From Nitrobacter vulgaris (lineage in GTDB: Bacteria > Pseudomonadota > Alphaproteobacteria > Rhizobiales > Xanthobacteraceae): DNA of 64,000 nucleotides. This document shows, piece after piece, positions 52,313 through 61,522 of this stretch (its first letter is position 1; every line of letters begins with the position of its first letter). The notes beneath the pieces are model-generated. The model did no database searches. It was not told where the DNA came from and worked only from the letters and a program-made list of their open reading frames with translations. Made by a program: the position numbers and the translations under genes. The stretch is from NCBI RefSeq assembly GCF_002028545.1, contig NZ_MWPQ01000005.1:93976-157975 (forward strand), in the 5' to 3' direction.

Positions 52313-52452
52313 GGTAAGTCGTTCGTCATAACGATTTCACAAAAGCAGGTGCCCAGACTTATTGCGCTGGCTGGCTGCCCGGGGTCGGCAAGTCAAGCAT
52401 CGCTCGGAACGTCGCCAAGCGTATGAGCGCCATAAGGCTGCGCATCGATCGT

Positions 52453-52677
52453 TTAGATGAAGGTTACGCCGAGACGGCGCTCGTCTCGCCAGAGAACCTG
52501 ACACCGCGCATTAAGGCCCGCATTTGGAACACGCAAGGAAAACGCTAACGGTAGTACCGGCGCATCCCACGTCTGTATCGTTGCGGATGTGGGGGTGAGG
52601 TAACGAACCCTGCACCGCAGCGACGTTCCATCCAGCAGGATCTGACCTTGCTGTACGCTGAGCCGTTCCTTTGTCAT
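52453..52677 (-). CDS. PilZ-domain-like small protein
   Basis: A 74-residue protein with the strand pattern of a PilZ domain (CRVRYLTPTSATIQTWD, then FSLRVPNAGLNARCQVLWRD, then RRLGVTFI). The N-terminal RxxxR c-di-GMP motif is not clearly present. Start at 52677 with GGGGGA just upstream. Binding of c-di-GMP is uncertain. Confidence 0.6.
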   Translation of the reverse strand: MTKERLSVQQGQILLDGTSLRCRVRYLTPTSATIQTWDAPVLPLAFSLRVPNAGLNARCQVLWRDERRLGVTFI

Positions 52678-52929
52678 TCGATCCCCCAAAAGAGTGCGCA
52701 TCAGTTACTCACATTTTGTGCGATTCGCGCCGCAATTGTGGCATGTTCGCCGCGGATCTGTTGCACAAAGGATTTGTCGGTACTGCTAGCTGCGGTGGCC
52801 TATCTAGTTCGCGTTGTCGACCGCCGGGTAAGGTTGGTAGAGGCTACAGCATACGCTGCCTGCCCGCCTATCGTCACAATCCCAGCGCATCAAGAAGCAT
52901 GTATGATTCGATCATAGAGGTCGAAAATA

Positions 52930-53205
52930 TTGAACGGCTGGATTTGTGAGAAAGGAGCTGTTCCGAACGCTATAATCAGCGAGACGGGACTGATTGCCTT
53001 ACTGATTGGACAAACGGTTGCTGAAGTTGAACGCGATCTCATTATTGAGACGCTGCGTGCTTGCAATGGCAACCGGACGCGGGCAGCAAAGACACTCGCA
53101 ATTGCGGTTCGCACATTGCGTAACAAGCTCAATGAATATGAAGCCAAGGGCCTGGATATTCCCGCTCCCGTTCACGGCGAGTCAGAACTAATCACAAACC
53201 GTTAG
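52930..53205 (+). CDS. Fis-type helix-turn-helix protein
   Basis: A 91-residue protein whose core (VAEVERDLIIETLRACNGNR then TRAAKTLAIAVRTLRNKLNE) is the Fis/NtrC C-terminal DNA-binding domain. Only a weak TTG start is available, so the N-terminus is unsure. Small stand-alone proteins of this type occur in Hyphomicrobiales, probably as nucleoid or promoter-binding factors. Confidence 0.7.
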   Translation: MNGWICEKGAVPNAIISETGLIALLIGQTVAEVERDLIIETLRACNGNRTRAAKTLAIAVRTLRNKLNEYEAKGLDIPAPVHGESELITNR

Positions 53206-53429
53206 CTGTTAACCGCTTACGATCTGTCAGTTGCAAAGAACAATCCAGGCTTCCGCGGACATCCTTTTCACGCTTATCGCGCAGCTGCGCCCTCGCTTCT
53301 CACTGGCACCTCTCCTTGAGAGCGCGCCTCTGGTCGGTCATGTAGCGTGACAGGCAGACCGATAAACGTGCTGCGTTAATTGCGGTCGGCCGGCCGCCTT
53401 TTGCTAACAGCCAAAACTTGTGAGTTCTC

Positions 53430-53591
53430 ATGTTCATCCATCATGCCAGCAGAGTCTTCCTGGCTTTTCCACTCGGTCGAACATCTTTTGAACGCAGCAA
53501 ATCGGGACGGTTTCTGATTGCCATTATCGCCGCGGACAGCGTTCTCGCGGTCGGAGCTTGGTACGCTGTCGGCCTCGCAATCGGAAATTAG
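53430..53591 (+). CDS. Small membrane protein
   Basis: A 53-residue protein with a basic N-terminal part (FPLGRTSFERSKSGRF) and one membrane helix (LIAIIAADSVLAVGAWYAVG). It is a plausible short gene in an otherwise empty stretch (53206-53770). No family recognised. Confidence 0.45.
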   Translation: MFIHHASRVFLAFPLGRTSFERSKSGRFLIAIIAADSVLAVGAWYAVGLAIGN

Positions 53592-53770
53592 ATGCGCGCT
53601 CGCTGGCCTGAGACCGCACGAACGCGTCGCGATTTTGTTGAAGTTGCTCGGCCAGGTCGAATTGGTTGAAGTGGCGATTGAGCGTTGGCAAGGATCGGAC
53701 GACCGCTTCCGTACTTGCCAACTCCTTGATTGGTCCTACAACGCCATTGGAACGCGGGAACGAGCCAGCC

Positions 53771-54829
53771 GTGCGCAGGATTGAACATCAAGCCTTTCTG
53801 TTGCTGCTTGTCGCCGTCACGCTGGCTTTCGCCTGGGTTCTTCAGCCGTTCTACGGCGCTGTGCTCTGGGCGATCGTCATGGCGGTGATTTTTGCGCCAA
53901 CTTATCGAAGGTTGCTCACATCGATGCCCGACCGGCCAAGCCTTGCTGCCGCGGTCACCGTTCTGATCATTATTGCGATCGTCATTCTGCCGCTTGCACT
54001 GATCACGACCTCCCTGGTTCAGGAAGCATCGATCGTGTTCGCGAAGTACCAGTCCGGCGAGTACAGTTTCGCTAACTACTTGCAGCGGATACTCGAGGCC
54101 CTGCCTGCCTGGGCAACCGGACTGATCGAGCGGTTCAACCTGACGGATTTTTCTGCATTGCGCGAACGGCTCGCGGCCGGGCTGATGAAAGGTGGGCAAG
54201 TTCTCGCCCCGCAGGCGCTCAGTATAGGGGTGAACACGTTCGACTTTATGGTCGGTCTTGTTATCATGCTCTATCTTTTGTTCTTCCTGTTGCGGGACGG
54301 CAAAGCACTGGCTGAAAAGATCAAGAAGGCCATCCCACTCCACAGCGACCAAAAGTCCGCGCTCTTTACGAGATTCGCTGACGTCGTTCGCGCCACCGTA
54401 AAAGGTGGGATTGTGGTCGCCATCGTCCAAGGTGCGCTTGGCGGCATTGCGTTCTGGTTCCTGGGATTCCACGCGGCACTGCTATGGGCCGTGGTGATGG
54501 CGTTCCTATCGCTGATCCCTGCGGTCGGCGCGACATTGGTCTGGCTTCCGGTTGCGATCTACTTACTGGCGACCGGCGCCCTATGGCAGGGGATCGGACT
54601 AAGCCTTTATGGCGTGCTTGTGATTGGATTTGTGGACAATCTGCTCCGCCCATTCCTGGTCGGCAAGGATACCAGACTGCCAGACTACGTGGTGCTGATT
54701 TCGACGCTCGGCGGCATCGAAGTCTTCGGCTTGAACGGTTTTGTCATCGGCCCGCTGATCGCGGCAATGTTCGTGGTGAGCTGGGAAATATTTTCGGCAT
54801 CTCGGGGAGCCGTACAAAATGGCGGCTAA
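53771..54829 (+). CDS. AI-2E family (PerM-like) permease
   Basis: A 352-residue membrane protein with about eight helices. Recognisable segments are FYGAVLWAIVMAVIFAPTYR, FMVGLVIMLYLLFFLLRDGK, GIVVAIVQGALGGIAFWFLG and GIEVFGLNGFVIGPLIAAMF. GTG at 53771 gives the usual family length. Members export small molecules or act as antiporters; the name does not imply AI-2 here. Confidence 0.85.
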   Translation: MRRIEHQAFLLLLVAVTLAFAWVLQPFYGAVLWAIVMAVIFAPTYRRLLTSMPDRPSLAAAVTVLIIIAIVILPLALITTSLVQEASIVFAKYQSGEYSFANYLQRILEALPAWATGLIERFNLTDFSALRERLAAGLMKGGQVLAPQALSIGVNTFDFMVGLVIMLYLLFFLLRDGKALAEKIKKAIPLHSDQKSALFTRFADVVRATVKGGIVVAIVQGALGGIAFWFLGFHAALLWAVVMAFLSLIPAVGATLVWLPVAIYLLATGALWQGIGLSLYGVLVIGFVDNLLRPFLVGKDTRLPDYVVLISTLGGIEVFGLNGFVIGPLIAAMFVVSWEIFSASRGAVQNGG

Positions 54830-55076
54830 CTGCAGCGCGGCGGAGACCGAATTAGCAACGGCAGCCGGGGTTATTGTAAGACCGCGGTTTCCTTCTGAGC
54901 TTTGTTCACTGTCACGCATGGGTCCGACAGATATTCCCCGAGTCGCGATCTTACGCCGTTCTGGGCATTTATCCGCCGGCATCATGTACCCGCGTTGGTG
55001 GTGCTCTCTAGAGGTGTGAGATTATGGATGCCTCTCTTCCCTACTGGCCCTTGAGATGCCCGTCATTGAAGGTGTT

Positions 55077-55100
55077 AGCGGCCCGCCACCACGGGCCGCT
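55077..55100. terminator. Hairpin between convergent genes
   Basis: AGCGGCCCG/CGGGCCGCT with a 6-nt loop and CAATTTTC on the plus side. It lies between the permease and the stress-protein gene, likely ending rightward transcripts. Confidence 0.55.
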
Positions 55101-55107
55101 CAATTTT

Positions 55108-55728
55108 CTAGCGCAAACCACTGCCGTAGCGCTGTCGTTCTTTGCGGACCTCTTCCGCTCCATAAGGCTGACTTGAGGGATCGAACGATCTCCATCCCGT
55201 CTTTTGCCAGGCGGCGCGGCGTTCCTGCAGGTTAACTGCAGAATCATTCAATGCTGCTTCAAGGTGGGCTCGATCCCCCTCGTCGACCCTGGCTGACACA
55301 AGCGTCCCGCCGCGACGGACGCCTTCTGCGTATGAATGAGCGTCCTCTTCGGACACGCCGGCTTCGGTAAGGGCGCCGACGATGCCGCCGGTTGTTGCCC
55401 CGGCCGCTGCGCCGACTGCCGTCGACGCCAACCAGCCAGCCGCAACAACTGGCCCCAACCCTGGGATCGCAAGCAAGCCGAGGCCCGCCAAGAGTCCCGC
55501 GGCAGCCCCAACGCCGGCACCAATGCCGGCACCGGTGCCTGCGCCTTCTACGCGATCATCAACGCCATCGCGGTCCCGATCAACATTCTTATCGGTATTA
55601 AACCAGCTGTCCGAGTTATTCGCCACAAGGCTGATGTCCGATTGGGGTACTCCGGCGGTTTGAAGCCGTTGAACGGCCGCCTGCGCCTGCGTGTGTGAAT
55701 CGTAAAGACGAGAAATCGTAACTGTCAT
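55108..55728 (-). CDS. YflT-like general stress protein
   Basis: A 206-residue protein: an N-terminal YflT-type domain (VTISRLYDSHTQAQAAVQRL), a central Gly/Ala-rich hydrophobic stretch (GTGAGIGAGVGAAAGLLAGL...) suited to membrane insertion, and a second small domain (GVSEEDAHSYAEGVRRGGTL). This two-part form is common in stress-related loci of alphaproteobacteria. Role unknown. Confidence 0.8.
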   Translation of the reverse strand: MTVTISRLYDSHTQAQAAVQRLQTAGVPQSDISLVANNSDSWFNTDKNVDRDRDGVDDRVEGAGTGAGIGAGVGAAAGLLAGLGLLAIPGLGPVVAAGWLASTAVGAAAGATTGGIVGALTEAGVSEEDAHSYAEGVRRGGTLVSARVDEGDRAHLEAALNDSAVNLQERRAAWQKTGWRSFDPSSQPYGAEEVRKERQRYGSGLR

Positions 55729-55741
55729 CTATCAAGTTTCC

Positions 55742-56059
55742 TTACTGCGCAGAATGGACATTGCCCTGAAAATCAACGCTTACGGCAGTGGCGGTGCCGC
55801 CTTTGCTGGCCTTTCCACGCCAAACACCAGCGTTGTCCTTTTTCAAATCAGTGATGTTTGCGTAGCCGGCTTCCTGGAGTTTCGACTTAGCCTGTCCTTT
55901 CGTGAAACTATTGCGACCGGCCACCGGGGCATTCGCGTTGTTGTGGCCGGAACTGTTGATTGCGTTGTTGTTAGGTCCCGACTGCGCGGGCGGATTTTGC
56001 GCCGACGCAACGGTGATCGCCGACAGACTGAAACAGGCGGCAAGGAGTAAGCGTCTCAT
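55742..56059 (-). CDS. Secreted PepSY-like small protein
   Basis: A 105-residue exported protein (signal ending TVASAQN). The C-terminal part (SFTKGQAKSKLQEAGYANIT...VSVDFQGNVHSAQ) has the helix-strand pattern of PepSY-like domains. It precedes the YflT-like gene in the same orientation, 13 bp apart. Confidence 0.7.
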   Translation of the reverse strand: MRRLLLAACFSLSAITVASAQNPPAQSGPNNNAINSSGHNNANAPVAGRNSFTKGQAKSKLQEAGYANITDLKKDNAGVWRGKASKGGTATAVSVDFQGNVHSAQ

Positions 56060-56240
56060 ATTTCCTCCAGTGTTATAGAGACGCTCCTAACCCCTCGCGT
56101 GCGCTCAAGTTCCTGTGCGACCCGGAAAGGAAAGCCCGCCGCGTAGCCGCTAAGGGCAACGGCTGCGTCATGGGAGGAGACGGAACTAGCACTGGAAATA
56201 AACGTTGAGCGGGAGTTCTTGGCAGATGGGAGTAAATAAT

Positions 56241-56768
56241 ATGTCGCGAGGGATGCCATCGATGACAGCGTTGCTAGGCCTGCTCGCGTTGGCGGGCTAC
56301 CAAAACAGGGACAAGCTTGCAGAGCTGTTAAATGGCGCAGGCGGAAACAAAACTCAGCCTGAGGTTGGAAAACAACAGGATCAACCCCTCGGCAACCTGC
56401 TTGGCCACCTAAGCGGCGTGTTGGCTGGTGGCGGCGTGGGTAGTCTCCTTAGCGGGGGCCTCAGCGAATTGCTCGAGCGGTTTAAGGCAAATGGGCAGGG
56501 AGATGCTGCCAATTCCTGGGTGGGCAAGGTCAAACCAGGAGCTTCCTGCGCCGCGTCTGAAGCAGGCTATCGGTGCGCTATCAAGACCGGCCAGACCCAT
56601 GTGCAGGCTTATACCAGACCCCTTCTTAAGCTGATCGAAGAGAGCAAGATTGATCCGAGTTTCGTCCTCACGCATCCAGCTAGCCTTGAGGAAGCGCCGG
56701 CGATGTATAGGAAATTTCGCGACAAGGAGGACGGTGTGATCAAGGTCGTGCTCCGGCCCGGGCGATGA
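56241..56768 (+). pseudogene. YidB-like/alcohol dehydrogenase chimera
   Basis: The reading frame joins two unrelated genes. Its N-terminal ~95 residues are a YidB/DUF937 protein ([20 protein letters not shown], then ANSWVG). A frameshift at about 56530 then occurs; the true YidB continuation [16 protein letters not shown] lies in another frame. From about 56575 the frame encodes the C-terminus of a zinc alcohol/formaldehyde dehydrogenase ([20 protein letters not shown]...[13 protein letters not shown]). It is the product of a deletion. It may still be translated (GGGAG 8 nt before the ATG). Confidence 0.8.
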
Positions 56769-56839
56769 TGAGCACGCGGGCGACGGTGTCGGTCAGTCAC
56801 GACTGAGCGCGAAGGTCCGAGTCGAAACTGCCGGGTCCG

Positions 56840-57016
56840 ATGCCGAAGAAACCAACAAAGATTGAAATCATTCAAGAAGGCGACGAGCGCTTTTTATTGA
56901 AGGTGTATGCCGACGGCAGCCAGGAGAGGGTGTGCATCGTGAAGCTCCCAAGGAAACCGCCGCGCTTTCGATATCGTAAAGTGAGCTTAGACAAGAGCAG
57001 GAAGAAAGGATTTTGA
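56840..57016 (+). CDS. Small basic protein
   Basis: A 58-residue lysine/arginine-rich protein (MPKKPTKIEIIQEGDERFLL, then KLPRKPPRFRYRKVSLDKSR). Coherent composition suggests a real gene. No family recognised; nucleic-acid binding is possible. Confidence 0.5.
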   Translation: MPKKPTKIEIIQEGDERFLLKVYADGSQERVCIVKLPRKPPRFRYRKVSLDKSRKKGF

Positions 57017-57194
57017 TTTCACGTTAGCCAGCCGATGTTCCGGGAGTCCGCGGCGGGCGCTTCGCGCGGCCGAGCGCAATCACCGATACCCACGAAACAT
57101 TGCACGATTTTGCTGAACAGCTTCAACGTCTATCGATGATGGTTTCCGCTGGTGATCTTGAAGGAGCGCACGTGTTGACGCCTTGAACTGACAA

Positions 57195-57500
57195 GCGGTG
57201 TTATTTGCGATTCTAACTATTCTTGTCGTTCGGCCGCTGTCAGGATGGCTCAGCCTTGCGGCCACGCCACGTCGTTGGGCGGAACGACTGGCAATTAGTT
57301 TTTCGGTATCCGCGGAATTGGTACTATCTATTATTTGGCGTATGCGCTCGGTAAATATTGGTTCAAGCAGGCCGACCTGTCTTGGAGCACGAGTGCGCTC
57401 GTCATTCCAATATCCATCATTCTGCAGGGAATTATTGTGACGCCGGCGATGAGATTCGTCGAACGCCGTCGCAGCGCAGACGAAAAAGGCCACGTAAGAG
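57195..57500 (+). pseudogene. NhaP-type Na+/H+ antiporter C-terminal remnant
   Basis: Two frames together read FAILTILVVRPLSGWLSLAA, RRWAERLAISF, then FGIRGIGTIYYLAYALGKYW and SIILQGIIVTPAMRFVERRR, the end of a CPA1 antiporter. One T is missing in the run at about 57297-57301, and the N-terminal bulk is absent. Confidence 0.75.
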
Positions 57501-57910
57501 CGCATCCGGTCGGCACGAATGAAAAATTGTTCCGCTTAGGACGAGGGGGGCGGGCTACCGCGGACGATGAATACTATGCCACGCGTATTGCCACTTCCGC
57601 GTCAGCGTCCAGATCTTCGAGCACAGCTTCAAAGCTGCAATTGCACTTTGAATGGCCGCGATTTGCGCCATCTACTGACCCGCTATCGCGCCATGCTTCC
57701 CCATCAGCGCGACAACCAAATCGCAACGCCGCTCCTTAAGTTAAATAAGGGGCAATCCGTGATCTTTCAGCGGCGCGGGCATTTTTGTTAATTTACTCGT
57801 CTGATAACCGTCAGGGACGGTTTGTGATAAGAAAAGGTTCTGGGACCAAAAGGTTTACTAGCGAACCATGTTGAATCTCGCGCGTTTAGTAAGGGAACAG
57901 GGAGGTCGCG
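57501..57910. other. Non-coding region
   Basis: About 410 bp after the antiporter remnant. Short readings exist but none looks like a protein. No clear structure is seen. Confidence 0.4.
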
Positions 57911-58465
57911 ATGGTTTCGGCACCAGGAATGTTTTTTGCAGGGATCGGCACTGCGGCCCTGCTCATTGGAGCGGGATTTGGAGGCGGGGTCCGGCTGGGA
58001 AAGGCGGCTGTCAATGCTCGGCCAGCGCGAACTGCCGAAGCGCAAGATAGCCTTCCTGCGGCTAGGGTGGTTCTACCTGCCATGGCGGATGTCACCCCGT
58101 CCAGCGACAGGCCGGCTGAAACCATCGTTAAATCGACGCCTCCACTACAAGTGGAGTCTATACCCGCTGTTGCGCCCGTTCCGGTAAATGATTTTCGCGA
58201 GCAGGACAGAGAAAGTGAAAAGCAGGCCGCGCGGCAGGCCGAAAAGGAGCAAAAGCAGGTTGCTAAGAAGGCGGCCGAACGCGAACGTCACAAGCGGTAT
58301 GCAGCGCAGAAGGCCAGGCAGGAGGCCGCCCGCAGGCAGCAACACCAAGAGCAAGAATTGCGGCAACAGCAGCAGGAAGGGGTGGGGCGCTCACAACAAC
58401 CAAACTTAATGGCGTTTGACAGGACCCAAGGGCCGGCTGAGCAGATTTACTTCTTCGGGAGGTAA
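57911..58465 (+). CDS. Membrane-anchored coiled-coil protein
   Basis: A 184-residue protein: an N-terminal hydrophobic Gly-rich segment (GMFFAGIGTAALLIGAGFGG), an Ala/Pro linker, then a long charged coiled coil (about 110-170) rich in Gln, Lys, Arg and Glu (QDRESEKQAARQAEKEQKQV...). GGGAGG lies 5 nt before the ATG. No family; composition is TolA-like. Confidence 0.6.
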   Translation: MVSAPGMFFAGIGTAALLIGAGFGGGVRLGKAAVNARPARTAEAQDSLPAARVVLPAMADVTPSSDRPAETIVKSTPPLQVESIPAVAPVPVNDFREQDRESEKQAARQAEKEQKQVAKKAAERERHKRYAAQKARQEAARRQQHQEQELRQQQQEGVGRSQQPNLMAFDRTQGPAEQIYFFGR

Positions 58466-58798
58466 CCATCGCTCATGCCGAACTTAGGAGGTGTCGGCGT
58501 CCAAAATCCTGCGCCGCTGGCCCTTGAGCACTTCAAAAGCTTTAAAATGCCACTCTTGCTTCCTGCTTAAGCGTGACTGTATTCAGTCAAGCCAACCGGT
58601 CATACGTCGCCTCGAATCAATTTTGGCTCTGATTATATCACCCAGCCGCAAGCGCCCGGCGCCAAACCCTCAGGTCATACCCACGCTCTGTGAACGGTTG
58701 TTTTCGGACGCAACGCCGGTAAGCTCGCGGCAAGCCCTAAGGCGTCGTCAACTAAAAGCGGCCGCGTCAAACAGCGCGTCACATGTTTGTAGTGGCTG
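58466..58798. other. Non-coding region
   Basis: About 330 bp with no convincing gene or structure. Confidence 0.4.
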
Positions 58799-58834
58799 AT
58801 GTATCGGTCCGTTGATAGCCGAACTTCACACCTT

Positions 58835-59149
58835 ATGAAGGTTCTAATCGCCCGGAACTCTAAGCGCGCGGCTCCGTTTCCCTCGATGGAAAGTGCTGTT
58901 CAAGAAGCGCGTGCTGCTGAACTGCTGTTGGGTGCCGCCGGTGATGGATTGCTCGTAAAAGCTCACTGCCGTCAGATCGCCGTCAGTACCGAAAAATGGG
59001 CTTCTTCTCCGAGCTCGGAACCCTTTCCAGACCTAAACGTCCCGAAAAAACCTGACCTAGACGTCCCCAAAAAACCTGCCTTAGACGTTCCGAAAAAGCC
59101 TGACTTAGACGTTCCAAAAAGACCTGAACTAGACGTTCCAAATCGCTAA
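58835..59149 (+). CDS. Hypothetical protein with octapeptide repeats
   Basis: A 104-residue reading. The first part (MKVLIARNSKRAAPFPSMES) is unremarkable. The tail is five tandem P(D/E/A)L(D/N)VP(K/N)(K/R) octapeptides encoded by a 24-bp repeat (59027-59146). No SD is evident, and the frame may start at 58799. The regular repeat conserved at amino-acid level argues for translation. Confidence 0.45.
   Translation: MKVLIARNSKRAAPFPSMESAVQEARAAELLLGAAGDGLLVKAHCRQIAVSTEKWASSPSSEPFPDLNVPKKPDLDVPKKPALDVPKKPDLDVPKRPELDVPNR
59027..59146 (+). repeat. 24-bp tandem repeat, five units
   Basis: Units of the form CCTGACCTAGACGTCCCC plus AAAAAA, five in a row, in frame with the hypothetical gene. Differences between units include several silent third-position changes. 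Confidence 0.8.
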
Positions 59150-59313
59150 ACCGCCAAGGCGTCGCGGTCCTGGGCGAATGATTTGCCGGGTGGTCTAATG
59201 GGTTGCGCTGGACATGCCAACATTGCGCAAACGATCGGTAGATCGTTCAACAAGGGGCCAGGTGGAGGGAGAGCCCCTTGCGGCTCGTCGCCATGGGCAA
59301 AGGTCTGGGGGAC

Positions 59314-59490
59314 ATGAGAACGTTTTACGTTCGGAACTCCGACGATAACCAGCGGCTCCGTATTTACCTGTTTCTCTTTGCCGAATACGACGGCGAGGCG
59401 GGGGACGGTTGGTCGCGTTACCGGTGCGCACCTGAACATGAGAAGGCGTTCGAGGAATACACAAGACGCCAGGAGGTGCGCTGGGGTTGA
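59314..59490 (+). CDS. Small acidic hypothetical protein
   Basis: A 58-residue protein (MRTFYVRNSDDNQRLRIYLF, then EAGDGWSRYRCAPEHEKAFE). Coherent composition; GGGGGA lies close before the ATG. No family recognised. Confidence 0.4.
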   Translation: MRTFYVRNSDDNQRLRIYLFLFAEYDGEAGDGWSRYRCAPEHEKAFEEYTRRQEVRWG

Positions 59491-59632
59491 TCGCTCCGGC
59501 TTACGGGGTGATATCAGTTCAGAACTATTTTTTAACGGTTGCCGCGGGTCGCTTTACGACGACCGGATTCGCTTCCTAAGAACGAAGCAGAGTCAAACCA
59601 GGAACTCTAAGCAATCACTGCTCCTCTAAGGT

Positions 59633-60161
59633 TTAACCAGGATAGCCAATGACCGCTCCTCGGCGTTCGGCGGAAGGCGTAATCTGAGCCTCAACGATCT
59701 TGCCGGGTTCGAGTATATGACCGACCGGAATCTGACGTGAGATGAGGTAGTCCGCGATAATTCGTCGGTGACATCTCCACCAAACGGCTTCAGCACACAT
59801 TATCGCGGTCGATTAGCGCTGACTTGTTTCAATGAGATACTCCAGGCCGGCTATGAACTCTCTGCTCATCGCGTAATCGGCGCAGTTATAAAAGCCCTGA
59901 TTTTGCCAGAACGCATTGATCTCCGGAGGGATTGTCTTGCTCTTTTCCCTTGTGACCGCCCAGCGCGGCGCAATAGACATATCCGATCTGGGCCCCCTCC
60001 AGAGCATTTACGAGATATTCCCGGTTGAAATGCGGAAACCCGCGTGATGTGGGCGAACTTCGGACATCAACCAATGTGCGGATTTCCGCAGCCATTAAGA
60101 GCTCAGTAAACTCGTCGATGGTTCGGGTGGAATGTCCCACGGTGTAAACGGGATTCGTCAC
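59633..60161 (-). pseudogene. DUF488 family gene with two frameshifts
   Basis: Three frames combine to a complete DUF488 protein: PVYTVGHSTRTIDEFTELLM...YCAALGGHKGKEQDNPSG, then NCADYAMSREFIAGLEYLIE, then IMCAEAVWWRCHRRIIADYL...ending VIGYPG at 59633. Breaks fall near 59900 and 59815. A second, different DUF488 fragment lies at 51268-51507. Confidence 0.85.
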
Positions 60162-60246
60162 GCTTCCTAACCACGCCCGCTAAGGAAAGTTCCTTCTGTG
60201 CCGACGTTCCTGGTGAACCAAGGTGACCGCGTCAGCGTTGCCGCGC

Positions 60247-60342
60247 ATGCACCGAGTTTCTATCGTTGCTATAACGATCGGTATCGTGGTGCTAGTTGCA
60301 CTGTTGCTGCGTGCGTTCGTATCCTATCCGGGCGCGGTCTGA
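60247..60342 (+). CDS. Possible very small membrane protein
   Basis: A 31-codon reading that is a single membrane helix (VSIVAITIGIVVLVALLLRA). It ends 16 bp before a hairpin. No family; small size keeps confidence low. Confidence 0.35.
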   Translation: MHRVSIVAITIGIVVLVALLLRAFVSYPGAV

Positions 60343-60353
60343 ACGGGCATTGC

Positions 60354-60388
60354 AAAAAGGCCCGCTGGAATGAATCGACAGCGGGCCT
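60354..60388 (-). terminator. Rho-independent terminator (minus strand)
   Basis: AGGCCCGCTG/CAGCGGGCCT with an 11-nt loop, followed by TTTTTGC on the minus strand. It lies 150 bp downstream of the gene ending at 60540. Confidence 0.85.
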
Positions 60389-60539
60389 GATCGGGTCGGG
60401 GATCATATGGATTGTGGGTCCACCCGTTCCAGTTGAATCAATGCACTTTGATGGAGGGTTGTTCCCCTACGGCATTGCTCATCACCGATTGACCCCAAAA
60501 GGCACAGGCTTTTGCGAATCACCATCGGGCCGCGGGTAC

Positions 60540-60830
60540 CTATTTTAATCGCTGGCGATTGCGAAAGCCGGCCTGTATTCCCTCCGCAGCGCTGACGGTG
60601 TGAGCCTCCTCGATAATCTTCAATATCTGATCGTGAACCGGTCGCCGCCTTAGTGGCATTTCGAGAGTGAGCTCCTCGGCGAGCACCTTCTCAATGTCCA
60701 ACATGAGCTTAATATCCAGCAGGACCTTAGCTAGCACGTCGGCATTCTTACGAGGTGGCGCTGTGGCAACAGTTTCCGAGTGTGTCCCTGCGTTGTCGTT
60801 TGAAACTTGCTGCATCGTGTCCGATCCCAT
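60540..60830 (-). CDS. Hypothetical helical protein
   Basis: A 96-residue protein (MGSDTMQQVSNDNAGTHSET, then LLDIKLMLDIEKVLAEELTL and HDQILKIIEEAHTVSAAEGI). A longer upstream reading overlaps the neighbouring gene in another frame and is not supported. No family recognised. Confidence 0.5.
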   Translation of the reverse strand: MGSDTMQQVSNDNAGTHSETVATAPPRKNADVLAKVLLDIKLMLDIEKVLAEELTLEMPLRRRPVHDQILKIIEEAHTVSAAEGIQAGFRNRQRLK

Positions 60831-60999
60831 TTCTTTTGGTGTAGGCGGGCTTGGGCACGACGACAGCCGAAAATTTGAAGCGATACAATTTGAAAACATT
60901 GATAGTTTACGCGTTCTTACCAGATTAGAGAAGTGCGCATGCAGTCCTCTCCAACGTGTTGCAATTCGGCCCGCGAAACGTAGCAAGCGACGAGACGGA

Positions 61000-61359
61000 T
61001 CACACCAGACGGATCGGAAGCGGCAACTGCATGTCGTGGTAGCGGCCTTCGTGGCGCTCCACGAACTCCTCCAAGTAGAACGGCACGTCGCGAAGTTGCA
61101 GATCGCAGCGCCGGCGGACCTCGTGCGCCACATCGGCCGAGACATCCTCCGACCATTTCTCTGATGTGTTGAAGCCAACGACCCGAACTGGGTTTTGATA
61201 CCGCCCCTCAAGCATGCCCATGATGACCGCTTCAAGATCGGTTCGGTCGACATCTGTTTGGTGCCAAACGGAGCCAGATTTGTAGCTATCCAACACAAGA
61301 TAGATCGTGTGATCGCGATCGTTCGGGACGATCGACGGCGTCCAACCGGATTCACGCAT
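61000..61359 (-). CDS. Conserved-looking hypothetical protein
   Basis: A 119-residue protein (MRESGWTPSIVPNDRDHTIY...EGRYQNPVRVVGFNTSEKWS). GGAGG lies 5 nt before the ATG at 61359. Alpha/beta composition; similar proteins are, as far as I recall, frequent in Bradyrhizobium. Function unknown. Confidence 0.65.
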   Translation of the reverse strand: MRESGWTPSIVPNDRDHTIYLVLDSYKSGSVWHQTDVDRTDLEAVIMGMLEGRYQNPVRVVGFNTSEKWSEDVSADVAHEVRRRCDLQLRDVPFYLEEFVERHEGRYHDMQLPLPIRLV

Positions 61360-61522
61360 AATCGCCTCCACGCTCAGAACCGGGACTCAAGCTAGCACCA
61401 AGCGACTTGTTCCTAGCCTGGTGCCGGTTGTCGGCCCGCTCGATGAGCCAAAAACAAATCTAAGCGGGTTACAACTGCGGGACTCAGCGTTACCTTTTCC
61501 CCATCGTTTGTGGAGTATCGCG

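Noticed and set aside
60198..60548. 116-codon frame over the 60.35-kb hairpin
   Set aside because: It runs through a clear terminator and shows no coherent protein pattern; a shorter membrane-helix reading fits better.
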